A stretch of 64,000 nucleotides of DNA from Daphnia pulex (GCF_021134715.1 NC_060020.1:434001-498000); one strand, 5' to 3'. Positions 48,901 to 61,110 are shown, counted from the stretch's first letter. Made by a program: numbers and translations. The notes: generated by a model not told the origin, from the sequence alone.

Positions 48901-51900
48901 AACCCCGATAAAGCCAGCACTGAGGTAATCATATCAACCGGGTTTACTTAAGTGCGAAGAAGCTTTTGTAACCTACTGTTTATGAATAGGGAATGCTAAA
49001 GACCGTCCGAGGAATCCTGAACAAGTTGACTCCTTCTAAATTTGAAGCGTTATTAGCGAGGATTCAAGCCTTAGATATTGATAGCGAAGATCGGTTAGCG
49101 GGAGTAATCAAGCTGTTTTTCGAGAAGGTATTTATTGTTATACGTTTTAAATTGTTGTATTTAGTTTTCATGAGAAATCTTCCTCTAGGCTGTTGATGAA
49201 CCCATTTTCTCGTCTATGTATGCAAAAATGTGTCAAGCTTTGTCAACAAAAGAAGTAGCTTCTGCAGCTAATCCAGCTGAAACGACGAACTTTCGTAAGC
49301 TACTGCTGACTCGTTGCCAGAAAGAATTTGAGAAGGATAGTGCCGGTCTAGTTGACGTGGAAAACAAAAAGAAGGAAATTGAAACCGCCGAAACGGTATG
49401 AAGAACTAAATTGTACCTATTGAAATTGCAGTTCGCGTACATGTTTTATTTTTATATTCAATAGGAGGCCAAGAAAAAGGAACTCGAACTTGAACTAGAA
49501 GATCTGGTCAATTCAAATCGAAGAAAATCATTAGGGAACATTAGGTAATTGTGCAAGCTAGCTTTATTGAACAGTCGATCATGTGATTTAATGAAAACAT
49601 TTCTTATTAGGTTTATTGGAGAATTATTTAAATTGCGAATTCTGTCCGTGAAAATTATGCATCAATGTATTCTTCGGTTGTTGAGTCAACCTGAAGATGA
49701 AGAGTCGCTCGAGTGCCTCTGTAGATTGTTGTCGACAATCGGCAAGGAATTGGAAACTCCAATGCAAGTTCCCGCCGGAAGATCAACATCAATTTCGGTA
49801 TGTCATCGCTTAAGCTTAAATTTCCATAACTCATTCATAAAATATTTAATTTGTTTTTACCAGACGAATCGCGAGACCATGAATTCATACTTCAGCACTC
49901 TGGACGGTATCGTTAATAAGCGCAAAATATCGAACCGTATCCGTTTCATGATTCAAGACGTCGTTGATTTGCGGAAAACCGGGTGGAAGCCTCGTCGTGA
50001 GGACAATAATCCCAAGACGATCGACCAGATCCACAGGGAAGTTCACAAAGAGCGTGAAGAGCAGGAGAGGGAGTTGAACAACCCACAATTCCAGGGACCT
50101 ATGGGTTCCATGGGTGGTCTTTCTCGTGACGGTAGAATGGGCGACAGACGCGGTGGTGATGACCGTAATCGGAAACAATCACGTAAGTTCAGTTTCCTCA
50201 TTCGAGTGCTTCACTATCGTTTAAAGCGTGAATGATGACAATCTTGTATCCGTATTTATGGATGATGGTATTACAAGCTCAACAGGGCTGATGCGCGTAT
50301 AAATTTCCCAAAAAATTTAGTTTGCCCTTACTATTTCAATTAAATAAATTTTTTATTTTATCCTCAGGTCCCAGTGACGATGGCTGGAACACCGTTCAGA
50401 ATAGTGGTAATAGGGGTGGCAATGTCAAATTAGATATGAAGCAACTTCGGATACCCAAGGTATTGCATCTTTATTCTGTTTTCTTTCTCATCGGATTTCT
50501 TTTTATCTAATTGTTCTTTTGTTGTAGGCGTCTGGAGATGCTGATCAAGCTGTTATTAGTTTAGGCCCTGGAGGTAAGGGCATGACTTCTTGGGGTCGAG
50601 GAGCCTCAGGTGGCATGTCTCAATCGATGATCGGCGGTGTCGGTGGTGGTGCATCGCAAGATACTCGATCCAATCGCTACCAAATCTTGGAAGACGACTC
50701 TGGAACTCAACACGAAAGCGGCAAAGCACCATTCGCTGGACGCTCTAGTCTGGGTGGTCCGCCACAAAGTGGTCGCGGTGGTAATCAAGACTACCGGACA
50801 ATGCCTGGAGCCACAAAAAGTGCTTTCTTCCCTCCTAAGGACGGTGATCGTGGGCTTGACCCTCTTCGCTCACAGAACTCCGGTACGTTTCCCATTGAGT
50901 TCCACATCCTTATTTTCAGTAGCGGAAATGATGACAAACTTGATACCGTATTGAACCATGATGGTTTATCAAGCTCAACAGGCCTGAAGCTCTTCCATTT
51001 TCAATTGACAATTGTTTCAATTTTTGCCAATTTAAACAATATCCTTTTTTCTTCGATTTTTAAAAATAGGTTTCTCTGGTCGTTCTCGTAGTCAGCAGTC
51101 TTCTCGTGAAAACTCCGTTACTCGTCCCGTCATTCGCGAAACGGCTCAACCACCAGCGTTATCACGCGAAGTATCCAAAGGTACTAGAATTAAAGAAAGC
51201 AATTCTCGAAGAATATTTCGTCTTAACTGATTTATTTTATGGTGACCAGATGTACTTTTAGGTAAATCTACCGTGACAGATGACGAGATTGAGCGAAAGT
51301 CTCATTCGCTTCTAGGTGAATATTTCACGAATGAAAAAATAGAGGTAAACATAAATATAAATGGGATTTTTGAAGGTTGTATAAAAATGTGGGTTAATTG
51401 CTTTTTTAGGATGCTGTTCTTGACATGAAGGAATGGCTGCATCCATCAACCATAGCCAGATTTATCAATCAATGCTTGCTGCACGTACTAGAACATAATA
51501 AAAAAGAACGTAGAGCGACAGGCACTTTGTTGAAAGAAATGGTTAAAAGAAAACTGTTTAATTCCTCTGACATTATGGAAGGGTGAGTTCGCCTTGAAAT
51601 TTTCTTTTTTTACGTGGTTTTAAATGTTCTCTTTGATTCAGATTTACTGAACTCCTCCAATCGGCTGAAGACTTCATTGTGGACATTCCCAAGTTGTGGG
51701 AATATGTGGCAGAGCTGGTTGAGCCTCTGTTTGAAGAAGGCGTGATAAATTTGAACTTTCTTCCGCAGTTGTCATCGACCCTGAATTCATCTTTGGTTGC
51801 TAATTTTGTAGCTGCAGTTCTGAAGGAATTAGTCAAAGCACAGGTATGTTAAGTGTTGATCATAATTTCCTTGCTGCACTCTTCGTTTCCGCCCTTGATG

Positions 51901-53001
51901 TTGTTTAATCATTGAATGCGGCAGATAAGAGTGCCACATTAATTTGCCTATCTGAATGAAACTAGGTTTTTTCCTAATTTCACATTAAACTTTGGCTTAC
52001 AATGCGCATCGAATTAAATCGATAGTAATTTTATCATCGTTTCTTTTCAGGGTGTGGCTGGAGCTGAAAGAATATTTATCATGTCGAATGCACCACTCAC
52101 CAGTGTTTTACCATCTGGTGTTGACCTGAATGCATTCCTCGCTCAACATAAGGTAATTTTGAATTGTAGTTTAACAGCCTTCCTCGAATTCGATTAAAAA
52201 TGTCTTGCATTTATTGTTTCAGGAACTCGAATTCCTTTCCAAAGTCGATTCTATACCAAGGGGTAGCGGCAGTGTTGGCAAGTCCAGCAGCAGTGCTACC
52301 CCCGCCAGTCAAGTTAACATCGATTTTCAGCACAGCCTGGAGAAGTACTTGAGAGACGCGACCCAATTGACTACAGATGACGTCTGTAGCTGGATTCAGG
52401 TATGAGTTCCCTAGTTTCTTTTTTATTTTCTGATTTTCATTGCCGTTTTGTTTCCCCCATTGCAGAAACAATATGTTGGTGAAGTGAATCCCGCTTTCAT
52501 TCGTGCCTTGGTCACCGCAGTAACCGAGAGTTCTATTGAAGGTGAGGAATTTTTTTTACTAATTGTCGAATAACAATTTTCAATGACAAAATTGTTTGTA
52601 CATTTAGGACGTGGTACAGACAGTAAACTGAACAACACTGTTTTGAAAAATCGGACGGAGGTGTTGAGGCGGTACGTTGACAACATTGCTGATCGTGAGC
52701 TTCAACTGCTTTACGCAGTTCAGACTTTAGTGACCCAGCGACAACACCCCAAAGGTATGTGCTTATAAATTGTGGCAAGATTCGATTTTCTAAACTTTTG
52801 TATTTTGTAGGTTTAATTCAAGGCATCTTCGAGACCCTCTATGACAGTAACGTCGTTTCTGAAGAGGGCTTTGAGTCGTGGGTGTCTGCCGACGATCCTT
52901 TGGAACGTGAAGGCAAAGCTGTGGCACTCAAGATGATCACATCTTTTCTGACGTGGCTGAAGGAAGCTGACCCTGAAAGCGATCAAGAGGCGGATGCCTG
53001 A
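42996..53001 (+). CDS. eIF4G: Eukaryotic translation initiation factor 4 gamma
   Basis: About 31 exons give roughly 1,680 residues. The N-terminal part is Pro/Gln-rich (start MHNHQKAKNIHSQQQQQQQ, with a 1,068-base first intron). A large exon (45,884-46,606) holds Gln-rich repeats and LRIVDPNTNRDVLTGEE, the counterpart of the conserved RIRDPN region. The eIF4E-binding motif is YDRNFLLEL (about 48,400-48,425), fitting YxxxxL-phi. The MIF4G HEAT domain, which binds eIF4A and RNA, spans about 48,990-49,990, starting TVRGILNKLTPSKFEALL. The MA3 domain lies at about 51,265-51,843 (SHSLLGEYFTNEKIEDAVL) and the W2 domain at about 52,223-53,001, ending acidic ESDQEADA. eIF4G bridges cap-bound eIF4E, PABP, eIF4A and eIF3. 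Several of its exons are copied into the chimeric genes downstream. Confidence 0.95.
45547..45642 (+). other. Candidate optional or alternative first exon of eIF4G
   Basis: Between two certain exons lies MYHSAQQPVRVPSLVWQA (ATG at 45,589) ending at a GTAAGT donor and in phase with the next exon. Joining it to the previous exon with the obvious acceptor at 45,581 shifts the frame by one. An acceptor at 45,546 would keep it. It may be an alternative start exon or be skipped. It is conserved in the duplicate near 60,040-60,107. Confidence 0.4.
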
Positions 53002-54311
53002 CCTTATGAAAAGCATATTGAGGAGCATTTGTGTGAGTGTATCGTGTGAGTGAAGGGGTGAGGCCAGAGTGTGCATGCGTGTAAGTGAAGAAGATTGGCG
53101 GGATTTATCGCCCCTAATCTTCCCTAATTACATGAAAATGAGCTGATTTTTGAGCGATAATTGTGCTCCAAGAGCACACCTGGCTAAATTTATTAATGAT
53201 GTAGTTGGAATTTTGCCCCTTTATTTTCATACACCCCTTTCAACTGATTGTGTGGGCGGATTATTTTTAATCCAAGGAAGGGCAAATGTTGATATAAAAG
53301 AATCGGTCAGAGAAAAGCGAAAGGTATCGTGTGAATAATTTGTTAGTTTGTTTTTTCTTTTCGTTTCATTTCATTGGCAAATGAAAAACAGGAGAAGAAT
53401 TTTTAAAATCATTTTTCTGTTTGAATTTTTTTTGTTTCTTGTATGTGTGTAAGAAAAAAAATGTTGTGCTGGGCCGGGGGCGATATGTTGATTGCATGAT
53501 CGATTTACATATGATGGATAAGAAACAACAACCCATAATTTCATGGATGCGCTTTCGCTAATTGAAATGAGCAAGCAATTGTTTTGGAACGTAGAGTTCC
53601 ACTCATTCTTGCTCTCGCTCCTCCTTCCCTTCCACGTGAAAGACAGTCGGTTTACACATTCTGTGAACGTGGCGGTTTTGTTTGCAACGTTTGTAACATT
53701 TGTTGTAAGACTGATACTTTGAAGGGATTTATTCATACACTGCAGTAGAAGGTTATTGATAAACTAATGTCTCAGTTTACATCCATATTACTAATACATT
53801 TATCATTACATGAATATAAACAGAAAGGGCTTCTATAATGTTAGGAATTAGGTCATAACAGAAGAAAAGCATTTGAAATTGAAACGAATGCTTAATTTGT
53901 ATTTCAAATGTTGTTTAAATTCCGATTTATTATTTTAGCGTCGTCCTCTAGAAAAGGTTGATAGGGTAGGATTATTTGGAAATGGAAAAAGCTTACGTCT
54001 GTGGTAAAACTGGTAAGTGGGTGCCGAAAATCCAGAATTTATATTCCCATTCAGCAATCCACAGTTGAATAATTAAAATCAGTTAAAGACAACTCCTGTA
54101 AGGTGTATGTATCACGAATTCACGACTTCAGTTCGCTTGATGGGGATTGGAATCAAATTTTCTCTTTGATTGATTGGTTTAGTCAGGGGTTCTATGATAA
54201 ATGGCAACGTCGAGTCATGTTTGTTTTGGTTTTGGTAACTGTCTTCTGGTAACGGAGTGTAAACGTTTTAAAAATTAGTTATTAGAACGTTGTACTCCAA
54301 ATAGACCGAAA
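53002..54311. other. eIF4G 3' UTR and intergenic spacer
   Basis: T-rich sequence after the eIF4G stop, then the 5' flank of PSMF1. No additional gene seen. The downstream duplicate of the eIF4G C-terminal exons diverges at the stop codon, so this 3' UTR was not copied. Confidence 0.5.
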
Positions 54312-55405
54312 ATGGCTTTTTTGTGGCTAGAATCGACTTTCCACAACTCTCAACCCTTAAATAAGAAGCAAGATTGTCTTGTTACTTTCGTTCACTGGAA
54401 ATTGCTGTCGAATGGTTATTTGGTTTTGCATTCTAAACAGGTACGTGCATTGACACCTATAGAATCCACTTTCAAAGTTAGCTAACATTTTTCGGAAAGG
54501 GTCTGAATGTTGAAGATGCAGAGAGAAAGGAAGTACTTCCCGAAAATTGGAATTCAGAAGCAGTGTATGAACTTCAATATGTAAAAAATGGAGAACAACA
54601 TTTGTTAAAAGCCGTTATTGTTGATGGAGAACTGGTTTTTACTGTTATGGTAATTATTGAATGCATTGTTTTGCTTTTCTATTAACTGTAGTTGAATCTG
54701 TGTTGAATCTTTTTCAGCGAGTTAAAGATGAGAAAGTTGCTACTCTGGTGTTGGACACAGATCGTTGGATTGGAGAGAATTTCCAGAGTTTCAATGAGGC
54801 ATACAAAGAAAAAGTCACTTTGGACAATTTTGTTCAAAAAGAATTGGTGGACCCTTTCGTTGAAAAGGTGTCTTCCAAACCTTCTGGAACTTCCACCATT
54901 ATCATTGATGAGAGACCACAAAGTACATCTACTGGAGCCCCTTCATACCCCTCAGCAAGGCAAATACTGCATTTTTAAGAGTTTGATGCCTGGGTTTCAT
55001 CTCTTTAGTCATTCATTAATGTATATTGAAACATTATAGTTCGTTCCCTGATCCGTTTGCTGTCGGAGGAGGTGATTTGAATCCGCTGGGAAGAGGACTT
55101 GGAGGTGGCGGTATGCTAATGGACCCTCGTCACATGGGCCGACGGCCACCATTGGGTATTCCAGGGAACCTTCCTCCAGGTATTTGGACTTGATTGAAAC
55201 ATTTTCTAAAAATAGGTTAACATAATTTTAACATGTATAACGTTTCCGCATATCAGGAGCTGTCCCGCCTGGCGCGCGATTCGACCCTTTCGGTCCGATT
55301 GGTAATATTCCTCCCATTAGAGGACCGAGACCAAGTGGTGGAGGTTTTGGCGACCCTGATTTTGATCATCTCCCGCCTCCTGGATCGCATGACATGTTTA
55401 TGTAA
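54312..55405 (+). CDS. PSMF1: Proteasome inhibitor PI31 subunit
   Basis: Five exons (54,312-54,440; 54,500-54,649; 54,718-54,959; 55,040-55,179; 55,257-55,405) sum exactly to 269 residues, the usual PI31 length. The N-terminal FP domain covers about residues 1-150 (LVTFVHWKLLSNGYL, DTDRWIGENFQSF). The C-terminus is the Pro/Gly-rich proteasome-binding tail with DPFAVGGGDLNPLGRG, ARFDPFGPIGNIPPIRGPRP and the terminal PPPGSHDMFM. PI31 binds the 20S proteasome and acts as an inhibitor in vitro and an assembly or transport factor in vivo. The third intron appears to begin with GC rather than GT (AAG|GCAAAT at 54,960), which restores SSFPDPF in frame. The 3' end of this gene is copied at 60,622 onward, next to the first chimeric gene. 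Confidence 0.93.
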
Positions 55406-56380
55406 ATACATTGTCCAAAATTACGGTTAGTGGGTTGTGTGAGGCGGATGAAAAAGTCGTAATCAGTTTGAAGAATCTAAAAGTGTAAGCAAATGTATTG
55501 CCCTGATGTGTTGTAACAAAGGAAGCGTGTATCGATCGGTTGTTTATTTTTCACTTGCCTAATACAGAAATTACAAAGGTTGAATAGTCTTGCCTTTATG
55601 TACTTATAAGTATTTTCTGTATCATTTACCTTTGTTCTTTATCTTAAGACGCTTGATCTAAAAACCTGATTATCCAAACCAGAAAGGACTAAGAATATTC
55701 TTGAATTACCTAAAATCAAACAACAAAAAGATGCGTGTTTCGTAATTTCACGTTTCCCAACCATTTTTTATTTGAATCCAGCGTTGTGTTATGTCGCAAT
55801 CGGCCTACTCAACAGCGACGTGTGAGAGATTATTCCTTATATTATAGTTTAATCGCCAGGTAACCACTTGATGACTCACTACGTACAATTTTAACGAAAT
55901 AAATTCTTTCTGAATTTTTTCAAGTCGTGTTTTTGTTCGCTGTAAGTCGGATCATGAAGGAAGAAAGGAGGAGGAGCGACTCATAAGGCCCTGCAGGCAA
56001 CAGTTTCGAGATGCTGCAATATATTGGTTTCTTTTTTCGTTACTAGATGTCGACATTAGCCTTAGCCCGAGACCCCGAGTAGCCCTCCTCCATTCCTCCT
56101 TCATGGTAGTAAAACGTGGTTTTTTCAAGATTCTGTAACGTTTGTTTACCTTCACAGACGTTGGATGCTTTCTGTCCTCTCTAGTATCAAAAGTTTTGTA
56201 GAATATAACGATTGAGTCGGTACCGTATTTTCCTGTATAAGTGTATCAAGCTACTGCGTACTGGTTATTGTGCAGTGCTGTGCCAGAGTGAGACTCCTTG
56301 TCTGCCTAGCAGCGTTGATTCTCACTGTACATGTTAGTCGACTGAATCCGGAATTGTGACCATATGTATATGGTATAATC
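55406..56380. other. PSMF1 3' flank and 5' flank of chimeric gene 1
   Basis: The part directly after PSMF1 (to about 55,850) is repeated after chimeric gene 1 at about 60,680-61,110. The part before 56,381 should contain the promoter of the chimeric gene. No separate gene seen. Confidence 0.5.
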
Positions 56381-59300
56381 ATGGGTGATCGTGATTCTTT
56401 GCCTGCTAACTTGAAAAGTATGCAACCATATCTGGATATGGCCACTGATTACGAATCCATGGACCCTTTCATTAGTTACTGGTGTAATTAAACTCTAAAT
56501 CTGGCTTCACATCGATTTAGATTTAAACTGTTTTCATTCATAGGCCGACTGTATGTTCTAAAGCAAGGATTTATCCTGGCAAGAGTAGAAGATCTTCCAT
56601 TTTTGCTCGTTTTAATGGAACTTTTGGAGAAGAACAAACAAGACCTGCAATCTAAAATAGAGGTAAGACTTCAAAAATCAAATTTTTGTCAACAGTTTGT
56701 TTAAATCAAGGCAATGTTTTTTTGTTTGTTATTTTTGTTTTTTACAGACTACTGATATACCTGCTGCTCGAGCTCATCTTCAAGGTGTGGTCCAGAAGTT
56801 GTTAAGCTGGGCAGAAAATGTGCCGCCTTTGTTGTCATTAACTAAGTATGAAAAAATTATTGTGTCACATTTATACTGCATATGTTTGTTTTTGAAGTCC
56901 TAGCTGTTGATTTTGTATACTATTCTTATTATTGCAGTGTTGTTGCTAAGGCATTTGAGTCTGCTGGAATGCTGCTAGATGTGTGCTCTATATTCGGAGA
57001 GCCAAATGAAGGCGAATTCGAGAAAAAGAAGTAAACTAGTTGCTACCATAGTTCAATTTATATTGCCCTATTGCTAACGACGTTACAGGTTTACCGACCC
57101 ACATCAAGCAAATTTGCACAGCGAATTCCAATCAGAGTCGACCACAAAAAAATCAAACATTCATTCCCAAGATATTGGCAAGTTATCAGGTGGAATTTCC
57201 GGAGAACTCCAAAATGATGAGGTATAATGACCATATTTTCCTTGCTGCTCTCTTCGTTCCCGCCCTTGATGTTGTTTAATCATTGAATGCGGCAGATAAG
57301 AGTGCTACATTAATTTGCCTATCTGAAAACTGAATTAAACTTGGTTTTTTCCTAATTTCACATTAATTATTAGCTTACAATGCGCATCAAATTAAATCGA
57401 TAGTAATTTTATCATCGTTTCTTTTCAGGGTGTGGCTGGAGCTGAAAGAATATTTATCATGTCGAATGCACCACTCACCAGTGTTTTACCATCTGGTGTT
57501 GACCTGAATGCATTCCTCGCTCAACATAAGGTAATTTTGAATTGTAGTTTGACAACCTTCCTCGAATTCGATTAAAAATGTCTTGCATTTATTGTTTCAG
57601 GAACTCGAATTCCTTTCCAAAGTCGATTCTATACCAAGGGGTAGCGGCAGTGTTGGCAAGTCCAGCAGCAGTGCTACCCCCGCCAGTCAAGTTAACATCG
57701 ATTTTCAGCACAGCCTGGAGAAGTACTTGAGAGACGCGACCCAATTGACTACAGATGACGTCTGTAGCTGGATTCAGGTATGAGTTCCCTAGTTTCTTTT
57801 TTATTTTCTGATTTTCATTGCCGTTTTGTTTCCCCCATTGCAGAAACAATATGTTGGTGAAGTGAATCCCGCTTTCATTCGTGCCTTGGTCACCGCAGTA
57901 ACCGAGAGTTCTATTGAAGGTGAGGAATTTTTTTTACTAATTGTCGAATAACAATTTTCAATGACAAAATTGTTTGTACATTTAGGACGTGGTACAGACA
58001 GTAAACTGAACAACACTGTTTTGAAAAATCGGACGGAGGTGTTGAGGCGGTACGTTGACAACATTGCTGATCGTGAGCTTCAACTGCTTTACGCAGTTCA
58101 GACTTTAGTGACCCAGCGACAACACCCCAAAGGTATGTGCTTATAAATTGTGGCAAGATTCGATTTTCTAAACTTTTGTATTTTGTAGGTTTAATTCAAG
58201 GTATCTTCGAGACCCTCTATGACAGTAAGGTCGTTTCAGAAGAGGGCTTTGAGTCGTGGGTGTCTGCCGACGATCCTTTGGAACGTGAAGGCAAAGCTGT
58301 GGCACTCAAGATGATCACATCTTTTCTGACGTGGCTGAAGGATGCTGACCCTGAAAGCGATCAAGAGGCGGATGATTTTTGGGACATTTCCGGAGAACTC
58401 CAAAATAATGAGGTAAAGTTAATTTAAAGGTTTTTAACCAGCTAATACGTATATGTATATTTTCAAGCAGACGAAGAAGAATTTGACATCTACTGCAATG
58501 GATGAGGGGGAAAAGCTGACGACACAGTCACCAAAAAATGCCATTGAACCAGGTAGTAAAGTGTTTATTCCCATATAAGCGGTTAATTAAAGCAATTTTG
58601 AATTTTGTATTCATTAATGTACTATGGTGTTTGGTTTACTAGAAAGGAGAAAGATCTATAACCGGCTCTTCCTTTTAGAACTACGAAACCATCCATTGTC
58701 ACTGAAAAGACCGGAAGGTCTGCCCAGTTTGGAAATTGTTCGGAATAAGGTGTGCTATATCATTTCAACATATGCGACTCTTACTATTTCACAAAATTAA
58801 AGGCTAAGAAAATAAATGGGCAACGAACTCGATCTTTGCCAGTTTGCCTATAGCCATAACAATTTTTTAGCAAGTAATGTAAAGCGATGATATTTAGATG
58901 AAACGAGATAAAATAATCGCTGCTGGAATATTCATACATCAGAAGCAGTCTCAACAAACACCAAACGCTCATAATACCGAGAATAATACCTATTGTTTTG
59001 AGGATCTTTCTAAGAGTAAGTGAAGAAACCTTTTTTTTTCTTGCGTGTAAGTACTGTTTTCATGATGCAGAACCATATTTTCACCTTTGATCACCCTATC
59101 TATTTACTCTCCATGTATGCAATTAATGTGTTGACAAGTAAAAACAATTTTCTACTTTTGCAGCTTCGTTGGAAGTGGATAAAAAATTAGCCATGCCAAA
59201 TCCTGGCCCACTGCAGGGTAGACAAACTAAGGGAAATAACCAAGTAAGTTTATCACTCCCTGTCAAATAATACAGATGATCACAAATAGATAATTACTCT

Positions 59301-60619
59301 ATTATTTAAGTTTTTCGGTCGTCAGATACGTCCGGGAAATCAGCACATGCCTAGACCCCCTATGGCAGAGGGTACCATTAATCCCAATCACCCACCCAAT
59401 GCTCCTCAGGCCTTACCTTACCCTGGGATGACTGTAAGTATTTTATTCTTAGCTTTTATAGTAATGGGTGGTTGGTTAATGCATTGCTTTTCATATAACA
59501 GCAACCCTTACTTTTCGTCATTGGAGATCAATTCAGCAAGCAAGTGAGTTTCTAATTTCACTAAAATTGGCTTTTTATTTGATTTGAAATGATGAAAAAA
59601 CACGACGGTCTTCTGACTAATATACTTGAAGACAAAACTTATCTCACATACTGATCAATTTTTTATTATAAACCTTCGGGTGTGATGTGGTATCTTGATA
59701 CTTATATTGAGCCAACTGTTTCCTTCTTTTGCAGTCGCCCTATTTATCGTACCCGGCGAATCCTCCAGCGTCTTATCCGCAATCAGGGAACCTGCCTCCC
59801 GGAAATGTGTCGGTGAGTTTCTTAACCCTTTTTTTTCTCTCTTTTGGCTGGTGGAATGCAATATTTTCCGTCGCTGGTTCAGTTCGGGTCCGGTTGATCG
59901 TGTCCGGTTCTGTTCCGACAGTCGAGAAAGAACTGTGGTTGATATTGCAAGTTCCTAAAATTTAATGGTTTGGTTCATGCAGTCAAAAGTTTTCAAGTCT
60001 TAGGACCTTTATTGGTCGTGTTGCACGGGGATTTACAGTTCAATAATGTATCATTCTGCTCAGCAACCAGTGCGTGTGCCAAGTTTGGTATGGCAGGCAG
60101 TAAGTCTGGTGTCGGCCCACATTTATCCTTCAAACATATGTTGTAACCATTCTTTTCCTTCCTTCTTTTTTTCGATCAGTTCCAGCAACCACGAGCAGCT
60201 CAGCAAACGTATGGTTACAGACAGACGCCCCCATACCCGACTTTTCCTATGAAGAGTACTCCAGGTAATGTTAAGAGATTTGACATGATTTGCTCTGCTT
60301 CACCAAAGCTATAATTATTGATTTGTGTTTTTATCTAGCTGTTTTTTACCAATCAGAGCCTCAACCCCAGCAACCTCAACAACAACCCCAACAGCAGCAG
60401 CCCCAACAAACCCAGCAGCCCCAACAGCCACAGCAAGTCCCTGTCGCTCCACCACCGATTGCCCAACCGCGTGAAAGTTCTGGATCATCCCGGAGGGCAA
60501 GGTCAAGTAACTTGTGTATTGTTGACCCCAATACTAATAGGGACGTCTTAACCGGTGAGGAAGTGTTGGTCAGTACGTCAGTCGTGGTTACTCCAACCAC
60601 TACTACGCCTCCAAATTAG
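56381..60619 (+). CDS. Chimeric gene 1: VTA1-like MIT region fused to permuted eIF4G exons
   Basis: About 19 exons give roughly 755 residues. Exons 1-5 (56,381-57,221) encode a VTA1/LIP5 N-terminal region: LKSMQPYLDMATDYES, YWCRLYVLKQGF, AGMLLDVCSIFGEPNEG. Tandem MIT domains of VTA1 bind ESCRT-III proteins. The next exons (57,429-58,390) are near-identical to the last five eIF4G exons (W2 domain) and splice in phase. They run into a new ending, DDFWDISGELQNNE, instead of the eIF4G stop. Then come TSTAMDEGEKLTTQSP, an eIF4E-binding exon RKIYNRLFLLELRNHP (58,643-58,749), an exon-1-like piece, and near-identical copies of eIF4G N-terminal exons (59,164-60,619) ending TTTPPN and a stop. The eIF4G order is thus circularly permuted and MIF4G and MA3 are absent. 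The frame stays open throughout. An mRNA is not proven. Confidence 0.72.
57230..58372 (+). repeat. Recent copy of eIF4G exons 28-32 with introns
   Basis: Matches 51,862-52,996 almost base for base, introns included, with a few substitutions and short indels in the first intron. The left break lies inside the intron before the GVAGAERIF exon. The right break falls in the codon before the eIF4G stop. Confidence 0.9.
59164..60612 (+). repeat. Recent copy of eIF4G N-terminal exons with introns
   Basis: Matches 44,567-46,170 closely, introns included. The intron near 59,820 is about 110 bases shorter than its counterpart near 45,240. The copy lacks the Gln-rich 5' end of the large exon in part (ACCAATCAGAGCC replaces the CAACAG run) and ends abruptly at CGCCTCC. 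Confidence 0.9.
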
Positions 60620-60621
60620 GT

Positions 60622-61110
60622 TTTGGCGATCCTTTTTTCGATCATCTCCCCCCTCCTGGATCGCATGACATGTTTATGTAAAAACATTGTCCAAAATTAC
60701 GGTTAGTGGGTTGTGTGAGGCGGATGAAAACTGTCGATCAGTTTGAATAATCTAAAAATGTAAGCAAATGTAATACCTTGATGTGTTGTAACAAAGGAAG
60801 CGTGTATCTTATGTTTATTTTTCACTTACCCAATACAGAAATTTCAAAGTTTGAATAGGCTTGCGTGTAAGTATTATCTGTATTATTTATCTTTGTTCTT
60901 TATCTTAAAACGCTTGATCAGCAAAACCTGAAAACTCGGACGAAAAGGACAAAAAAAGTATTCTTGTAGTAGTAAAAATAAATCGAAGGAGCCGTGTTTC
61001 GGAATTTCATCTTTACTAACCGCATTTTGCAGTTTTATCCAGCGCTGTATCATGTCTCAACCGGCCTATTCAACAGCGACGTGTGAGAGATTATTCCTTA
61101 TCTTATCTTT
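60622..61110 (+). repeat. PSMF1: Duplicated 3' end and flank of PSMF1
   Basis: From GGTTTTGGCGATCC the sequence matches 55,342-55,840. It covers the codons for the PI31 C-terminal tail (GSHDMFM is still readable) and then the 3' flank. It begins at the stop codon of chimeric gene 1 and so now serves, if anything, as its 3' UTR. It shows that the repeated unit ran from the end of PSMF1 through the VTA1-like chimera. Confidence 0.85.

Noticed and set aside
53150-53338. 62-codon frame after eIF4G
   Set aside because: It lies in the 3' UTR and has no similarity or conserved features that I can see.
56381-57035. A complete, separate VTA1 gene ending at GEFEKKK plus TAA
   Set aside because: The apparent stop is the GTAAAC donor read through. 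Splicing to 57,089 continues in frame, and the C-terminal part of a normal VTA1 is missing.
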